This document shows positions 46,478-55,249 of a stretch of 64,000 nucleotides of DNA, piece by piece. Each line of letters opens with the position of its first letter. The stretch's first letter is position 1. This stretch comes from Nodosilinea nodulosa PCC 7104 (GTDB lineage Bacteria; Cyanobacteriota; Cyanobacteriia; Phormidesmidales; Phormidesmidaceae): the NCBI RefSeq assembly GCF_000309385.1, contig NZ_JH976537.1:2802010-2866009 (forward strand), written 5' to 3'. Position numbers and translations under genes: made by a program. The notes beneath the pieces were generated by a model that was given only the letters and a program-made list of their open reading frames with translations, searched no databases and was not told where the DNA came from.

Positions 46478-47378
46478 GCTAGCGGTGCTGGACTGGTTCT
46501 TTGAGCCGCTGCAGTTTGCCTTTATGCAGCGATCGCTGGCGGTGGCAATCATGGTGGGCATCATCTGCTCGGTGGTGGGCAGCTACCTGATGGTGCAGCG
46601 GCTGGCCCTGCTGGGCGATGCGATTAGCCACTCGGTGCTGCCGGGGCTGGCGATCGCCTTCTGGCTGGGGGTGAATATTTTTGTCGGGGCCTTTATTGCC
46701 GGGGTGATCAGCACGGTGATCATCGCCTGGATTCACACGCGATCGCCGATCAAAGAAGACGCCGCCATGGGCATTGTGTTCTCGGCCTTCTTCGCCCTCG
46801 GTATTACGCTGATTACCACCATCCAGAAAGACAACAAAATCGATCTCAACCACTTTTTGTTCGGCAATATTCTGGGCGTTACTGCCGGAGATGTGCGCGA
46901 TACGGCTATTATTGCCGTTTTAGTGCTGGTAGCCGTCGCCCTGCTCTATAAAGAGCTGCTGTTCTACAGTTTTGACCCCCTTGGTGCCCAGGCCAGTGGT
47001 CTGCCGGTGGGACTGCTTAACGCGGGACTGATGGTGCTGATTGCCCTGACTGTGGTGGCCAGCATGAAGGTGGTAGGCGTAATCCTGGTGCTATCGCTGC
47101 TGATTGCGCCGGGGGCCACGGCCTACCTGCTAGTGCCGCGCCTGCACCAGGTGATGCTATTGGGAGCCGCGATTGGTGTCTTCTCCAGCATCAGCGGCAT
47201 GTACCTGAGCTACTACGTCAACCTGCCCTCCGGGCCAGCGATCGTAATGGTGGTGTCGGCGCTGTTTAGCCTGTCGTTTTTGCTTAGCCCTCGCTATGGG
47301 GTTCTGGTGGGGCCAAGGAGGGATCGGCCCTGGCAAAAGCTACGGACGCTACTGCTATCCAAAGGCTCCCGCCCCTAG
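46461..47378 (+). CDS. mntB: Metal ABC transporter permease
   Basis: 305 residues, about eight to nine helices of the ABC-3 family (LQFAFMQRSLAVAIMVGIIC, GDAISHSVLPGLAIAFWLGV). LLGDAISHSVLPG is the cytoplasmic coupling region characteristic of Mn/Zn permeases, and LIAPGATAYLLVPRLHQVM lies near the C-terminal part. It forms the membrane channel with the ATPase and lipoprotein. Confidence 0.93.
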   Translation: MAMSPELAVLDWFFEPLQFAFMQRSLAVAIMVGIICSVVGSYLMVQRLALLGDAISHSVLPGLAIAFWLGVNIFVGAFIAGVISTVIIAWIHTRSPIKEDAAMGIVFSAFFALGITLITTIQKDNKIDLNHFLFGNILGVTAGDVRDTAIIAVLVLVAVALLYKELLFYSFDPLGAQASGLPVGLLNAGLMVLIALTVVASMKVVGVILVLSLLIAPGATAYLLVPRLHQVMLLGAAIGVFSSISGMYLSYYVNLPSGPAIVMVVSALFSLSFLLSPRYGVLVGPRRDRPWQKLRTLLLSKGSRP

Positions 47379-47480
47379 CTGCCCTTGCCCACTGGTGCAG
47401 ATCGATAATGCGTAGTCTCAGCACCTAAAATAGACTCATTCCCGTACGGCTCGCCGATCTCCCATTGTTCAGTCTGCACT

Positions 47481-48062
47481 ATGGTTCAGCTCAATCAACG
47501 GTTTCAGAGCTGTGAAGACTATCTGGCCTACGACGACGGGACAAATAATCTCTATGAGTTATTCAACGGAGAACTGATCGAGGTACCGCCAGAATCTGGG
47601 TTCAACGTTGAAACAGCAAACTTCCTTTTTGCACTATTGCTGCCTATAGTAGGCCATCGTCGCCTTAGAGGACATGGCCTAGAGCTTGAGATGCGTGGTG
47701 AGCCGAGAAACCGCTATCCAGACCTCACGGTCATCTATAAAGAGCAGGTTGAGCAGCTGAATCGACGCAACACGCTACGGATTTCGATGGGGCCGCCGAT
47801 GCTGGTGGTTGAGATTGTTGGCCCAGGAAAAGTGCAGCACAACCGAGACTATATAGCCAAGCGCGGCCAGTACCAAAATTTGGGCATTCCCGAATACTGG
47901 ATTGTAGATCCGCAGACAGCTACTATTTTAGTTCTAGAACTGGGAGATGGGGTGTATTGCGAAGCGGCGATGTTTCGCGGTGAAAATTTTCTTAGTTCGC
48001 CTCAGCTAGGATCTCTAAATATAAAAGCGCAGCAAATGCTTCAAATCCCCAAGTCTGCATAA
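47481..48062 (+). CDS. Uma2-family putative endonuclease
   Basis: 193 residues, MVQLNQRFQSCEDYLAYDDG. The Uma2 core is recognisable: LYELFNGELIEVPPESG, NRYPDLTVIYKEQVE (the PD motif), MLVVEIVGPGK (E-x-V) and YQNLGIPEYWIVDPQTATIL. It belongs to the subfamily with the N-terminal F/Y-E-D-Y-L sequence. It lies at the border of the AT-rich accessory zone. Confidence 0.85.
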   Translation: MVQLNQRFQSCEDYLAYDDGTNNLYELFNGELIEVPPESGFNVETANFLFALLLPIVGHRRLRGHGLELEMRGEPRNRYPDLTVIYKEQVEQLNRRNTLRISMGPPMLVVEIVGPGKVQHNRDYIAKRGQYQNLGIPEYWIVDPQTATILVLELGDGVYCEAAMFRGENFLSSPQLGSLNIKAQQMLQIPKSA

Positions 48063-48069
48063 TGCAAAA

Positions 48070-48600
48070 TTATTCATCACAGAACGTCAAAATCTGACTT
48101 TCCCTTGCTAAATCCTCATTCAAGACTAGGACCGAAGTAGGCACCAAATCCCAAATTTTTACTGTCACTTTGAGCTTTTTCCTAAGTTCATCTTGCAACG
48201 GCGGCAACCAATCCATTTGGTGGTTTTTTATAACTAGTATTAGACGAAATTCGACTTGATCAAGATCAAGTGCTTGAAAAGGACTTGGAAGTTCGTTGCA
48301 TGTTGAGGAATGTCTTTTCAAATAAACTGCTACATAAAGATTTAGCGAATTAGAAAGCTTATCAGCGATCTCCTGAAGAAATTTGTCAAAGCCTGGACTA
48401 GTTTCAGGACGTGGAGAACTTGATTTTGCTTCAATAATCCATATTTTAGGTTTATCCCTTACGGCTAGAATCAAAAACTCCGCAATCTTTATTCCATTTT
48501 GAATAGCTAAGTAAGTTCTACTTTTTTCAATATAAAAACAGTGACCAGGCGGATAAGGGCCAAATGACATTCCAGACTCAAAAATTGGCTCGATCATCAT
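48070..48600 (-). CDS. Probable PD-(D/E)XK-like protein coupled to an AAA ATPase
   Basis: 176 residues, MMIEPIFESGMSFGPYPPGH. Residues 37-63 read IKIAEFLILAVRDKPKIWII followed by EAKSS, that is, an upstream Glu, a turn and an E-x-K on a strand, the pattern of PD-(D/E)XK nucleases. Its ATG overlaps the stop of the ATPase by 4 bp (ATGA). The sequence is distinctly AT-rich compared with its flanks. Whether it cleaves DNA or RNA is unknown; it could also be a fold-only partner. Confidence 0.6.
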   Translation of the reverse strand: MMIEPIFESGMSFGPYPPGHCFYIEKSRTYLAIQNGIKIAEFLILAVRDKPKIWIIEAKSSSPRPETSPGFDKFLQEIADKLSNSLNLYVAVYLKRHSSTCNELPSPFQALDLDQVEFRLILVIKNHQMDWLPPLQDELRKKLKVTVKIWDLVPTSVLVLNEDLARESQILTFCDE

Positions 48601-49613
48601 TCTAATGCGAGCCTCACTTCTTCCTTATATAACCTGATTGACTCATCAATAATAGGGTTATCTGGCATTCCCTCTTTCAGATTGTCTACATTCCAAGATC
48701 CATCCTTTGAAGAAAGTATTACGACAGAGAGTGGATCTTCCTTTTGAGAGATAAGAAAAAGCTTTTTAACAACGAAATAAGAATGACTTGCCATAAAAAA
48801 CTGGATACCACATTGAGCCAGTAAGCTTATAATATCCAGGAATTTTGATATTGCGACTGGATGCAGAGCTGACTCTGGTTCATCAATAAAAATTATTGAT
48901 TTTGGATCTATATATCGATTTCCTAAAAGGGTATCAAGAATAGAAATTTTCTTGATACCTTCTGCTGTTACGCCAATCGAGAATTTCTGGTTACCTTTTT
49001 TGAATTGCCAACGACTTATCTTTTCATCGTATTCAACTTTGCCATCCAAGATTTCATGTAAACTCTTGCGGGAAGCAGCAAACTCTCGATAATTATTTCC
49101 TTGTTGAGGAGGCTGGCGTAAAGCTCTTGCCAAGTCTAGATATGTGTCGTCAAAGCCAAATGTCTTATCCAACTCACGAGATCCTAGAATTACGTTGTAT
49201 AAAGAAAGTACTTCTTTTGTCGGGAAAAAAATTGAATTACTATCTCTGGGAGGAATATGATTCTCAAGAGTTTGAATAACTTTTGTTGTGTCTTTTCCAA
49301 AGTCGTAGCAAAAATCTGCACTATTAAACTCAAGTTTAAAGGAAAGAGAATCGTCTGCGCCCTTAGTAACAAGATCGCCAATTTTCTCTGTCTCAAAAGT
49401 CCAGTAAAGTTTATCAGCAAGTATTTCTCTAGCATTACGAGGTTCATTACCACGTTTGTATTCTTCCAAGGTTTTCATTGCGCTATAAAGAGCTTTGAGA
49501 AGAATAGTCTTTCCTGCTCCATTTCCGCCGATAATTAGGTTGATATTGCCTAGATTTTGACAATTGAGTTTATGGATCGGCCCAAAGTTTTTGAGTTCAA
49601 TGCTGTTGATCAT
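48597..49613 (-). CDS. AAA-family ATPase of the OLD/SMC-like class
   Basis: 338 residues. Walker A is IIGGNGAGKTILLKALYSAM (residues 27-46), Walker B is IIFIDEPESALHPVAISKFL (near 245), and FFMASHSYFVVKKL is the following switch histidine. The N-terminus MINSIELKNFGPIHKLNC is the usual strand of ABC-ATPase-like AAA_15/AAA_21 proteins. It has no TOPRIM domain, so nuclease activity must come from another protein, presumably the coupled gene downstream. Codon use and AT-richness suggest lateral transfer. Confidence 0.85.
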   Translation of the reverse strand: MINSIELKNFGPIHKLNCQNLGNINLIIGGNGAGKTILLKALYSAMKTLEEYKRGNEPRNAREILADKLYWTFETEKIGDLVTKGADDSLSFKLEFNSADFCYDFGKDTTKVIQTLENHIPPRDSNSIFFPTKEVLSLYNVILGSRELDKTFGFDDTYLDLARALRQPPQQGNNYREFAASRKSLHEILDGKVEYDEKISRWQFKKGNQKFSIGVTAEGIKKISILDTLLGNRYIDPKSIIFIDEPESALHPVAISKFLDIISLLAQCGIQFFMASHSYFVVKKLFLISQKEDPLSVVILSSKDGSWNVDNLKEGMPDNPIIDESIRLYKEEVRLALE

Positions 49614-49706
49614 CTATCGTACTCTCAAGACTTGTATTCCAAAGCTTTATTGAACGCTCATTTCACATTTTTATGATCGTCACTTATTTTTCCTTATAAT
49701 TAGATT

Positions 49707-51617
49707 TTACTTATAGCTGCGCTGGGTGAGTTGCACATTCTCAAAATCGAGGTTTTCGCGGTGTAGCTGGGGCATCCGCCCTTCCCCCGCATATTCCCAA
49801 GCTGCCACAAAAGCAAAGTGCTCGTCGTCGCGTTTGGCCTCGCCGTCAGGGGTTTGGTACTCTTCGCGAAAGTGGCCGCCGCAGGATTCTTCTCGTTGCA
49901 GAGCGTCCCGCGCCATTAGTTCGGCCAGGTCAACGAAGTCGGCAACGCGCCCGGCAAACTCCAAGTTTTTGTTCAGGGTGTTGGCCTCGCCGGGGATCTT
50001 GAGGTTTTGCCAGAATTCGGTGCGCAGGTCTTGAATTTGGGCGATCGCGCTCTCCAGCCCCTCCCGGTTCCGCGCCATGCCGACGTGATCCCACACAATG
50101 CGGCCAAGCTCGCGGTGAAACTCCATTACCGTTTTGCTGCCCCCAATGCTCAGCAGCTTGGTAATGCGGGCCTTGGCGCTGGCCTCGGCTTCTCCAAAGG
50201 CATCGTCGTCGGTGCTCACGGTGGGCAGAGACTGCCCGGCAATGTAGTCGCCCAACGTGTAGGGAATCACAAAGTAGCCATCCGCCAGACCCTGCATCAG
50301 GGCGCTGGCCCCCAGCCGATTCGCGCCGTGGTCGGAGAAGTTGGCCTCGCCCAGCACAAACAGCCCCGGAATCGTGCTCATCAGGTGGTAGTCGACCCAC
50401 AGGCCGCCCATGGTGTAGTGGACAGCGGGGTAGATGCGCATGGGGGTTTCGTAGGGATTTTCGCCCGAGATCCGCTGGTACATATCGAACAGGTTGCCGT
50501 AGCGGGCGGCAATGGTGTCGCGGCCTTGAGCGGCGATCGCATCCCGAAAATCCAAATACACCGACAGCCCTGTTTCACCCACGCCGCGCCCCTCATCGGT
50601 CATCGCCTTGGCATTGCGCGAGGCCACGTCCCTGGGCACCAGGTTGCCAAAGGCGGGATAGCGAGTCTCCAGGTAATAGTCGCGCTCGTCGTCGGGGATG
50701 TCTCCGGGACGGCGAGTATCCCCAGCCCTCAACGGCACCCACACCCGCCCGTCGTTGCGCAGGCCCTCGCTCATCAGGGTCAGCTTCGACTGGTAGTCGC
50801 CCGACACCGGAATGCAGGTGGGGTGAATCTGCGTATAGCAGGGGTTGGCAAAGTAGGCCCCGCGCCGATGGCAGCGCCAGGCTGCCGTCACGTTGGAGTT
50901 TTTCGCATTGGTCGAGAGGTAGTAGACATTGCCGTAGCCGCCGCTGCACAGCAGCACCGCATCCCCGGCGTAGCGCTCCAGTTCCCCCGTCACCAGGTTG
51001 CGGACGACAATGCCCCGCGCTTTGCCGTCCACGACTACAAGCTCCAGCATTTCGCGCCGCGAGTAGACCTCGATCTTGCCTGCCTGCACCATGCGCATCA
51101 TGGCGCTGTAGGCCCCAAGCAGCAGCTGCTGCCCAGTCTGCCCCTTGGCGTAGAAGGTGCGCGACACCTGCGCCCCGCCAAAGGAACGGTTGTCGAGCAG
51201 GCCGCCGTACTCCCGCGCAAAGGGCACCCCCTGGGCCACGCACTGGTCGATAATGCCGCTGCTGATCTCCGCCAGCCGGTGCACATTGGCCTCACGGGAT
51301 CGGTAGTCGCCGCCTTTGATGGTGTCGTAGAACAGTCGCCACACGCTGTCGCCATCGTTGGGGTAGTTCTTGGTGGCGTTGATGCCCCCCTGGGCGGCAA
51401 TGCTGTGGGCGCGGCGGGGCGAGTCTTGAATGCAGAAGCTTTTGACGTTGTAGCCCAGTTCGGCCAGGGTCGCCGCCGCCGAGGCCCCGGCCAGCCCAGT
51501 ACCGACGACCAGAATGGTGTGCTTGGCTTTGTTTTTGGGGCTAACCAAACGACAGTGGTCTTTAAAGTCGCTCCATTTTTGGTTCAGCGGGCCAGCGGGA
51601 ATGCGAGGGTCGAGCAT
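49707..51617 (-). CDS. sdhA: Succinate dehydrogenase/fumarate reductase flavoprotein subunit
   Basis: 636 residues. The FAD-binding segment is [20 protein letters not shown], and the flavin-attachment histidine is in [14 protein letters not shown]. Substrate residues lie in [11 protein letters not shown] and in the C-terminal part. This is the long SdhA form without a twin-arginine signal, typical of cyanobacteria and some other phyla, that works with an iron-sulfur subunit not present here. It oxidises succinate in the respiratory chain. Confidence 0.95.
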   Translation of the reverse strand: MLDPRIPAGPLNQKWSDFKDHCRLVSPKNKAKHTILVVGTGLAGASAAATLAELGYNVKSFCIQDSPRRAHSIAAQGGINATKNYPNDGDSVWRLFYDTIKGGDYRSREANVHRLAEISSGIIDQCVAQGVPFAREYGGLLDNRSFGGAQVSRTFYAKGQTGQQLLLGAYSAMMRMVQAGKIEVYSRREMLELVVVDGKARGIVVRNLVTGELERYAGDAVLLCSGGYGNVYYLSTNAKNSNVTAAWRCHRRGAYFANPCYTQIHPTCIPVSGDYQSKLTLMSEGLRNDGRVWVPLRAGDTRRPGDIPDDERDYYLETRYPAFGNLVPRDVASRNAKAMTDEGRGVGETGLSVYLDFRDAIAAQGRDTIAARYGNLFDMYQRISGENPYETPMRIYPAVHYTMGGLWVDYHLMSTIPGLFVLGEANFSDHGANRLGASALMQGLADGYFVIPYTLGDYIAGQSLPTVSTDDDAFGEAEASAKARITKLLSIGGSKTVMEFHRELGRIVWDHVGMARNREGLESAIAQIQDLRTEFWQNLKIPGEANTLNKNLEFAGRVADFVDLAELMARDALQREESCGGHFREEYQTPDGEAKRDDEHFAFVAAWEYAGEGRMPQLHRENLDFENVQLTQRSYK

Positions 51618-51712
51618 AGGGAAGGGGATGAGGAGATGGAGATGACAGGGGAGGTGGGGAAGAAAGGCAAAAATCTTACCGAAGCAGTCCCCGCCGGCAG
51701 GGCAGGGGTGGG

Positions 51713-51936
51713 CTATTCGAGCAGCCAGTTGAAAACAGAGCCTACTGTAAGGCTAAGCCCTTGGGCAAAGGCTGGGACAGGCAGAGATTGATCAGGCTCG
51801 TCAAAGACTTCGGGCTGCTGCTTGGGGAGATGGGTTTTGGAATGATTTGCCCGTCAAAGTATTCGCTGGCAGGCTTGGTCTCTGGCAGTTGCAGAAACTC
51901 CTCCAGGGTGATTGGCTTGGGCGGGGACTGTACCAT
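51713..51936 (-). pseudogene. Uma2 pseudogene with internal deletion
   Basis: The ATG at 51936 gives a normal Uma2 N-terminus, ITLEEFLQLPETKPASEYFD then GQIIPKP. After about 51835 the frame shifts and the DNA encodes a normal Uma2 C-terminus in another frame, QPEVFDEPDQSLPVPAFAQG then [14 protein letters not shown], stopping at 51713. The central 100 or more residues with the nuclease motif are absent. This is a dead gene made by an internal deletion. Confidence 0.8.
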
Positions 51937-52358
51937 CGCAGAGATCGGTCAAAAGATTGCTGCTTCCCTAAGCATAGCGGGGCAGCTACACGCTATGGCG
52001 CATGTCACGCTCCTTGCCCAAAACTCATTTGCCCAGCGATCGCACCATTGACTGCCGATTCAACTAAGTCCGGCGATCGCCTGATGTATGGCCAACTTGT
52101 CGTATTCAACACGACAATCTACCTGCTCAAGAACGGCTCGTAGCTGCTGAATGGTCCCTTCAGGAAACCATTGAACAAACTCTTCGGCATTACTGCCGCC
52201 CTCCAGGTTCTCAAATAGGGCGGATAAGGAGCTGAGTGCCGTGAAAAAGCCAGGCATCGCTGACCTACTGCGGCCTTTGTTCACCGACTGAGCAAGCAGG
52301 CCAGTCAAGCATGATGTCATCAGAACCATCAATGCCTGATCTGATCGGCAAGCCTGAC
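51937..52358. other. 422-bp region without intact gene
   Basis: Between the Uma2 pseudogene and the CDP-alcohol transferase. Contains a probable DUF433 remnant at 52060-52257 and nothing else I can name. Confidence 0.5.
52060..52257 (-). pseudogene. Probable DUF433 antitoxin remnant
   Basis: SALFENLEGGSNAEEFVQWF then PEGTIQQLRAVLEQV is the C-terminal helix-turn-helix half of DUF433 proteins, which often act as antitoxins next to PIN toxins. The N-terminal part (normally G-K-P-V-x-x-G-T-R-x-P) is replaced by unrelated residues (PGFFTALSSL). No toxin gene is adjacent. A short active protein is possible but unlikely. Confidence 0.5.
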
Positions 52359-52970
52359 TCAGGGCATCGCTCCGGTGCTACTGGTAGCCGCACTGCTGGC
52401 CCGAATTTGCAGCGCCTTCTGAATGGTGACGACATCGAAAGTCCACTGGGGCAAAATCAACGTCATGGCGACTTCTTCTAAATTGTGCAGAGTGCCGATC
52501 GCCAGGGTGGCCCAAAAAGTGACGCCAGCATAGCCAAAGCCAAATAGGGCTACTGTTGCGATCGCCAGAGAAAGCCCCCAGATTTTGGCCGAATAGCTGT
52601 GGTAGCTGGCCAACCGACCATACTTGATCAGGGAAGACGCCCACTGCAGCAGTTGAGAGAGGGCTGTAATCCCCAGGGGGAGGGCAAAACCCACGACCAC
52701 ATCGGGAAACACGCGCCAGATGCTGGCCAAAACGCATAGATAGAGACACAGGTCAGCCCGGCTGTCGGCCTCTCGCAAAAAGGAGCTGACCACCTTTAGC
52801 CGCCGGGCAATGATGCCATCAAAAATATCGGACAGCACCGCCAGCACAAACACCGGCACAAACCCGGCACCGGGCTGGCCGTGCCAGGCGTCGAGCAGCA
52901 GGTAAGGGCCAGCCAAAAAGCGAAATACCACCAGAGCCGTGGGCAGGGCCGATATAAGAGAACGGAACAT
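52359..52970 (-). CDS. CDP-alcohol phosphatidyltransferase family protein
   Basis: 203 residues with about five helices. The active motif is present as DIFDGIIARRL and then READSRAD, providing the metal-binding aspartates of D-x-x-D-G-x-x-A-R and D-x-x-x-D. The Gly normally found eight residues after Ala-Arg is Leu. The family makes phospholipid headgroups such as phosphatidylglycerol phosphate. Which alcohol is used cannot be told. Confidence 0.85.
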   Translation of the reverse strand: MFRSLISALPTALVVFRFLAGPYLLLDAWHGQPGAGFVPVFVLAVLSDIFDGIIARRLKVVSSFLREADSRADLCLYLCVLASIWRVFPDVVVGFALPLGITALSQLLQWASSLIKYGRLASYHSYSAKIWGLSLAIATVALFGFGYAGVTFWATLAIGTLHNLEEVAMTLILPQWTFDVVTIQKALQIRASSAATSSTGAMP

Positions 52971-53312
52971 CAGCGAAATCTCTGTGAGAAATTAGCGCTT
53001 CCATTCTGGCCAATGGCGCTTGGGATGCCGATAGCTCCTGTGCCAGATGATCGTCAAAACTTTGACCTCGATGGGGGACGGGTGCCTTTGCTGTATGGCA
53101 AAGAGCTGGGGCCAACCAGAAGAAGGCACCATTTCGTCGAGGATGCTTGACTAGGGGACGGGTGCCTTTGCTGCGTAGCAGAAGGCCGGGGTCAACCTAC
53201 AGAAGGCACCCGTCCCCTCTGCGGAGATCTCAGATCTAATCAGTAAACAACCCCACGAAAGCTGTCTTAACGCTGGAAAAGTCAATTCGGAACGGATCAG
53301 TACAACACACAA
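52971..53312. other. 342-bp intergenic region with hairpin repeats
   Basis: Holds two copies of the GGGGACGGGTGCCTT element (53074-53130 and 53154-53217) and no gene. Confidence 0.6.
53074..53242. repeat. Tandem pair of hairpin-forming repeats
   Basis: Copy 2 has perfect 15-bp arms: GGGGACGGGTGCCTT (53154-53168) and AAGGCACCCGTCCCC (53203-53217). Copy 1 (53074-53130) is 80 bp upstream and has lost the outer right arm. The sequence following copy 2 (53191-53242) recurs at 53937-53989, on the other side of the zinc-ribbon gene. Confidence 0.85.
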
Positions 53313-53885
53313 TCACTTAATTGCACTGCTGGGTGCCCCTTTTGAGTAAGGTTCTGGATTAGCCAAGTAATCTAAAATTAACTCTTTCTCTGGATGACTA
53401 CCGATCCACTCTTTAAGTTGTTTAAGCCTTTCATAGTCGCCCTCGAAACGCTCAGTATACATCGAGTCGAGGAATTGACGCGCCTGACCTTTGCGAACTT
53501 CAGATTGCCAGGGGGCTGAGAAAATGAGATGAACTTCATCATGAAGATTGCGTTCTTTCAGGGCTTCCCATTCATTTTTATCAAACCAAAATCCTTGACA
53601 GCTACCACATTGATCCAGGCCAAAAGTTGTGCCATGACCTACCTTGTATCGCAACATGATACGACGGCATTCGGGGCATAACTTTGCTCTCTGCACGTCA
53701 GAAATCTCAATGGGCGTCGAATCTGGCTCCTTTTCTGGTAATCTCTCTCCGTGTTCATCCAGCCAATTCCAATAACTGGATGCTGAAATCCAATGACCAT
53801 CACAATTTGAGCATTGAGATGATTCTATTTGAGACTCAAGACTAACATACTTGAGAGATGCAGTTTTACAAACAGGACATTTCAC
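53313..53885 (-). CDS. Protein with two TFIIB-type zinc ribbons
   Basis: 190 residues from GTG 53885, which has ATAGGAGAAAATCCT upstream; the longer TTG start is not needed. First ribbon: KCPVCKTASLKY with SSQCSNCDGHW. Second ribbon: AKLCPECRRIMLRY with LDQCGSCQGFWFDKNEWEAL. The C-terminal 70 residues are helical. The W-I/F-D pattern after the ribbon is typical of zf-TFIIB proteins of unknown role. It sits between direct repeats at 53191-53242 and 53937-53989. Confidence 0.8.
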   Translation of the reverse strand: MKCPVCKTASLKYVSLESQIESSQCSNCDGHWISASSYWNWLDEHGERLPEKEPDSTPIEISDVQRAKLCPECRRIMLRYKVGHGTTFGLDQCGSCQGFWFDKNEWEALKERNLHDEVHLIFSAPWQSEVRKGQARQFLDSMYTERFEGDYERLKQLKEWIGSHPEKELILDYLANPEPYSKGAPSSAIK

Positions 53886-53936
53886 AGGATTTTCTCCTAT
53901 AAGCAAGTAGATGTCTCGATCTAGCAAAGAGGTTGA

Positions 53937-53989
53937 GCCAACTCACAGAGGGTACCCGTTCCCTCTGCAAAGATCTCAGATCTGATCAC
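53937..53989. repeat. Third partial copy of the hairpin repeat's right half
   Basis: Aligns with 53191-53242 over about 52 bp, including the shared AGATCTCAGATCT core. Together they flank the zinc-ribbon gene. Confidence 0.75.
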
Positions 53990-53997
53990 GCCATCTA

Positions 53998-54035
53998 ATC
54001 TTCAAAGCGACTCGTGGTGTTGCGATCGCGTTTAG
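53998..54035 (-). pseudogene. 3' end remnant of a second GFA-family gene
   Basis: On the minus strand this short stretch reads RDRNTTSRFED then stop, close to the C-terminus of the intact GFA gene at 54780 (RDRNATTRFEE, stop). Nothing else of the gene remains. Confidence 0.55.
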
Positions 54036-54075
54036 AGGTGTATAGGTGGCGTTTTGTATCCGTAGGTCTTGCAGT

Positions 54076-54690
54076 TCAGATGCTCGATCGAATTGCTCTA
54101 GGAGGACTAGCACCTTCGGCAACGGCTGTAATCACCTGCTGGTAGAGTTTCGGTATCGTAAGATCAGGGAAAAACTGGCTAGACTCTGTTTGAATATATC
54201 CCTCAGACGTTACGACAAAGATTGCTAAAACATCCCCTCGAATTAGCCATACTTCAGGAACCTTAAAAAGCTCGTAATCTGCGATATTAGTGAAGTTAGT
54301 CACATCTACTTCAACTGCAATATCGGGTGGTGGATCAGTAGTCAAGTCAATTCGGCTTTTGCCGCTCACAGCGGCCCAATTGCTGAGCCAAAAACAGTGG
54401 TCGGGTTCGATGCCTGCCTGTTCAGGAATTTGCAGAGTGACGGGTGTCGTTCGCACGTAATCGCGCAGCTGCTGGTTGAGGATAGCCACAATTAGATCAG
54501 CAACAATGGCGTCTAGCTGGCCGTGCTCAAAGGTTGGCATCTTGAGAGTCAGGTATCCGTTAGCAAATTTGAGACGCGGAGTACTATGGGCACCTCGGCT
54601 CGCAGCCAGTTGCTGGTACTCTGCCCAACTCATTGGGATAGTTGCCACTGAGCCATCTGGTAAAGACTTTATAGGCGCGATCGCGATCAT
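54076..54690 (-). CDS. Uma2-family putative endonuclease
   Basis: 204 residues from ATG 54690 (MIAIAPIKSLPDGSVATIPM). Core motifs are SWAEYQQLAASRGA, GIEPDHCFWLSN, PPPDIAVEVDVTN (the acidic pair) and FKVPEVWLIRGDVLAIFVVT. It is one of four apparently intact Uma2 genes in the window. It lies between the GFA remnant and the intact GFA gene. Confidence 0.85.
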   Translation of the reverse strand: MIAIAPIKSLPDGSVATIPMSWAEYQQLAASRGAHSTPRLKFANGYLTLKMPTFEHGQLDAIVADLIVAILNQQLRDYVRTTPVTLQIPEQAGIEPDHCFWLSNWAAVSGKSRIDLTTDPPPDIAVEVDVTNFTNIADYELFKVPEVWLIRGDVLAIFVVTSEGYIQTESSQFFPDLTIPKLYQQVITAVAEGASPPRAIRSSI

Positions 54691-54779
54691 ACCTCTGCAC
54701 CAAAGCCGCTCTACTGCATTGATTATAGGCTGCATGAAAGTAGCTTGATTACTATCGCTGGTGCCTTTGAAGATGGGAC

Positions 54780-55172
54780 CTACTCTTCAAAGCGAGTCGT
54801 GGCATTGCGATCGCGCTCATACCGCTTTGCCAGCGGAAACGGCGGCAGCCACGACTCGCGACGGATGGTCCAGTTTTCGTAGGTTGGCATCAGTTGGTCA
54901 GGAGCATCCAGGCAGCCCAGGTGCACTTCAATTTCGTCGTCGGTGCGCCCGAAAACGGATGAGCCGCAGCGAGGGCAGAAGAATCGCCCGTTGTAGTCGC
55001 TGGTTTCGCCACTGATGGTTACGGCATCCTGAGGGAAGATCGCGGCAGCGTAGAACAGGGCGCCATGATGCTTGCGGCAGTCGAGGCAGTGACAGAGGCC
55101 AACCCGGTATGGCAGCCCTGTTGCCACAAGCCGGACGTTGCCGCACAGGCAACCGCCAGTGAATTGCTCCAT
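54780..55172 (-). CDS. GFA-family (CENP-V/GFA) zinc protein
   Basis: 130 residues. MEQFTGGCLCGNVRLVATGL, CHCLDCRKHHGALFYAAAIF and RFFCPRCGSSVFGR are the Cys motifs that bind zinc in glutathione-dependent formaldehyde-activating and related enzymes. Activity toward formaldehyde is not implied for most family members. Direct repeats of AAGAGTTGATATC (55191 and 55209, 18-bp step) lie just upstream and could be an operator. Confidence 0.88.
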   Translation of the reverse strand: MEQFTGGCLCGNVRLVATGLPYRVGLCHCLDCRKHHGALFYAAAIFPQDAVTISGETSDYNGRFFCPRCGSSVFGRTDDEIEVHLGCLDAPDQLMPTYENWTIRRESWLPPFPLAKRYERDRNATTRFEE

Positions 55173-55249
55173 GCTGCGTTTCCTTTAGACAAGAGTTGAT
55201 ATCTAGAAAAGAGTTGATATCACGGTAAAAATAATCGGCACAAGACAAA

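Noticed and set aside
50007-51791. A 594-codon open frame on the plus strand opposite sdhA
   Set aside because: It is antisense to a complete SdhA and has no family motif; high GC and codon bias leave the opposite strand open.
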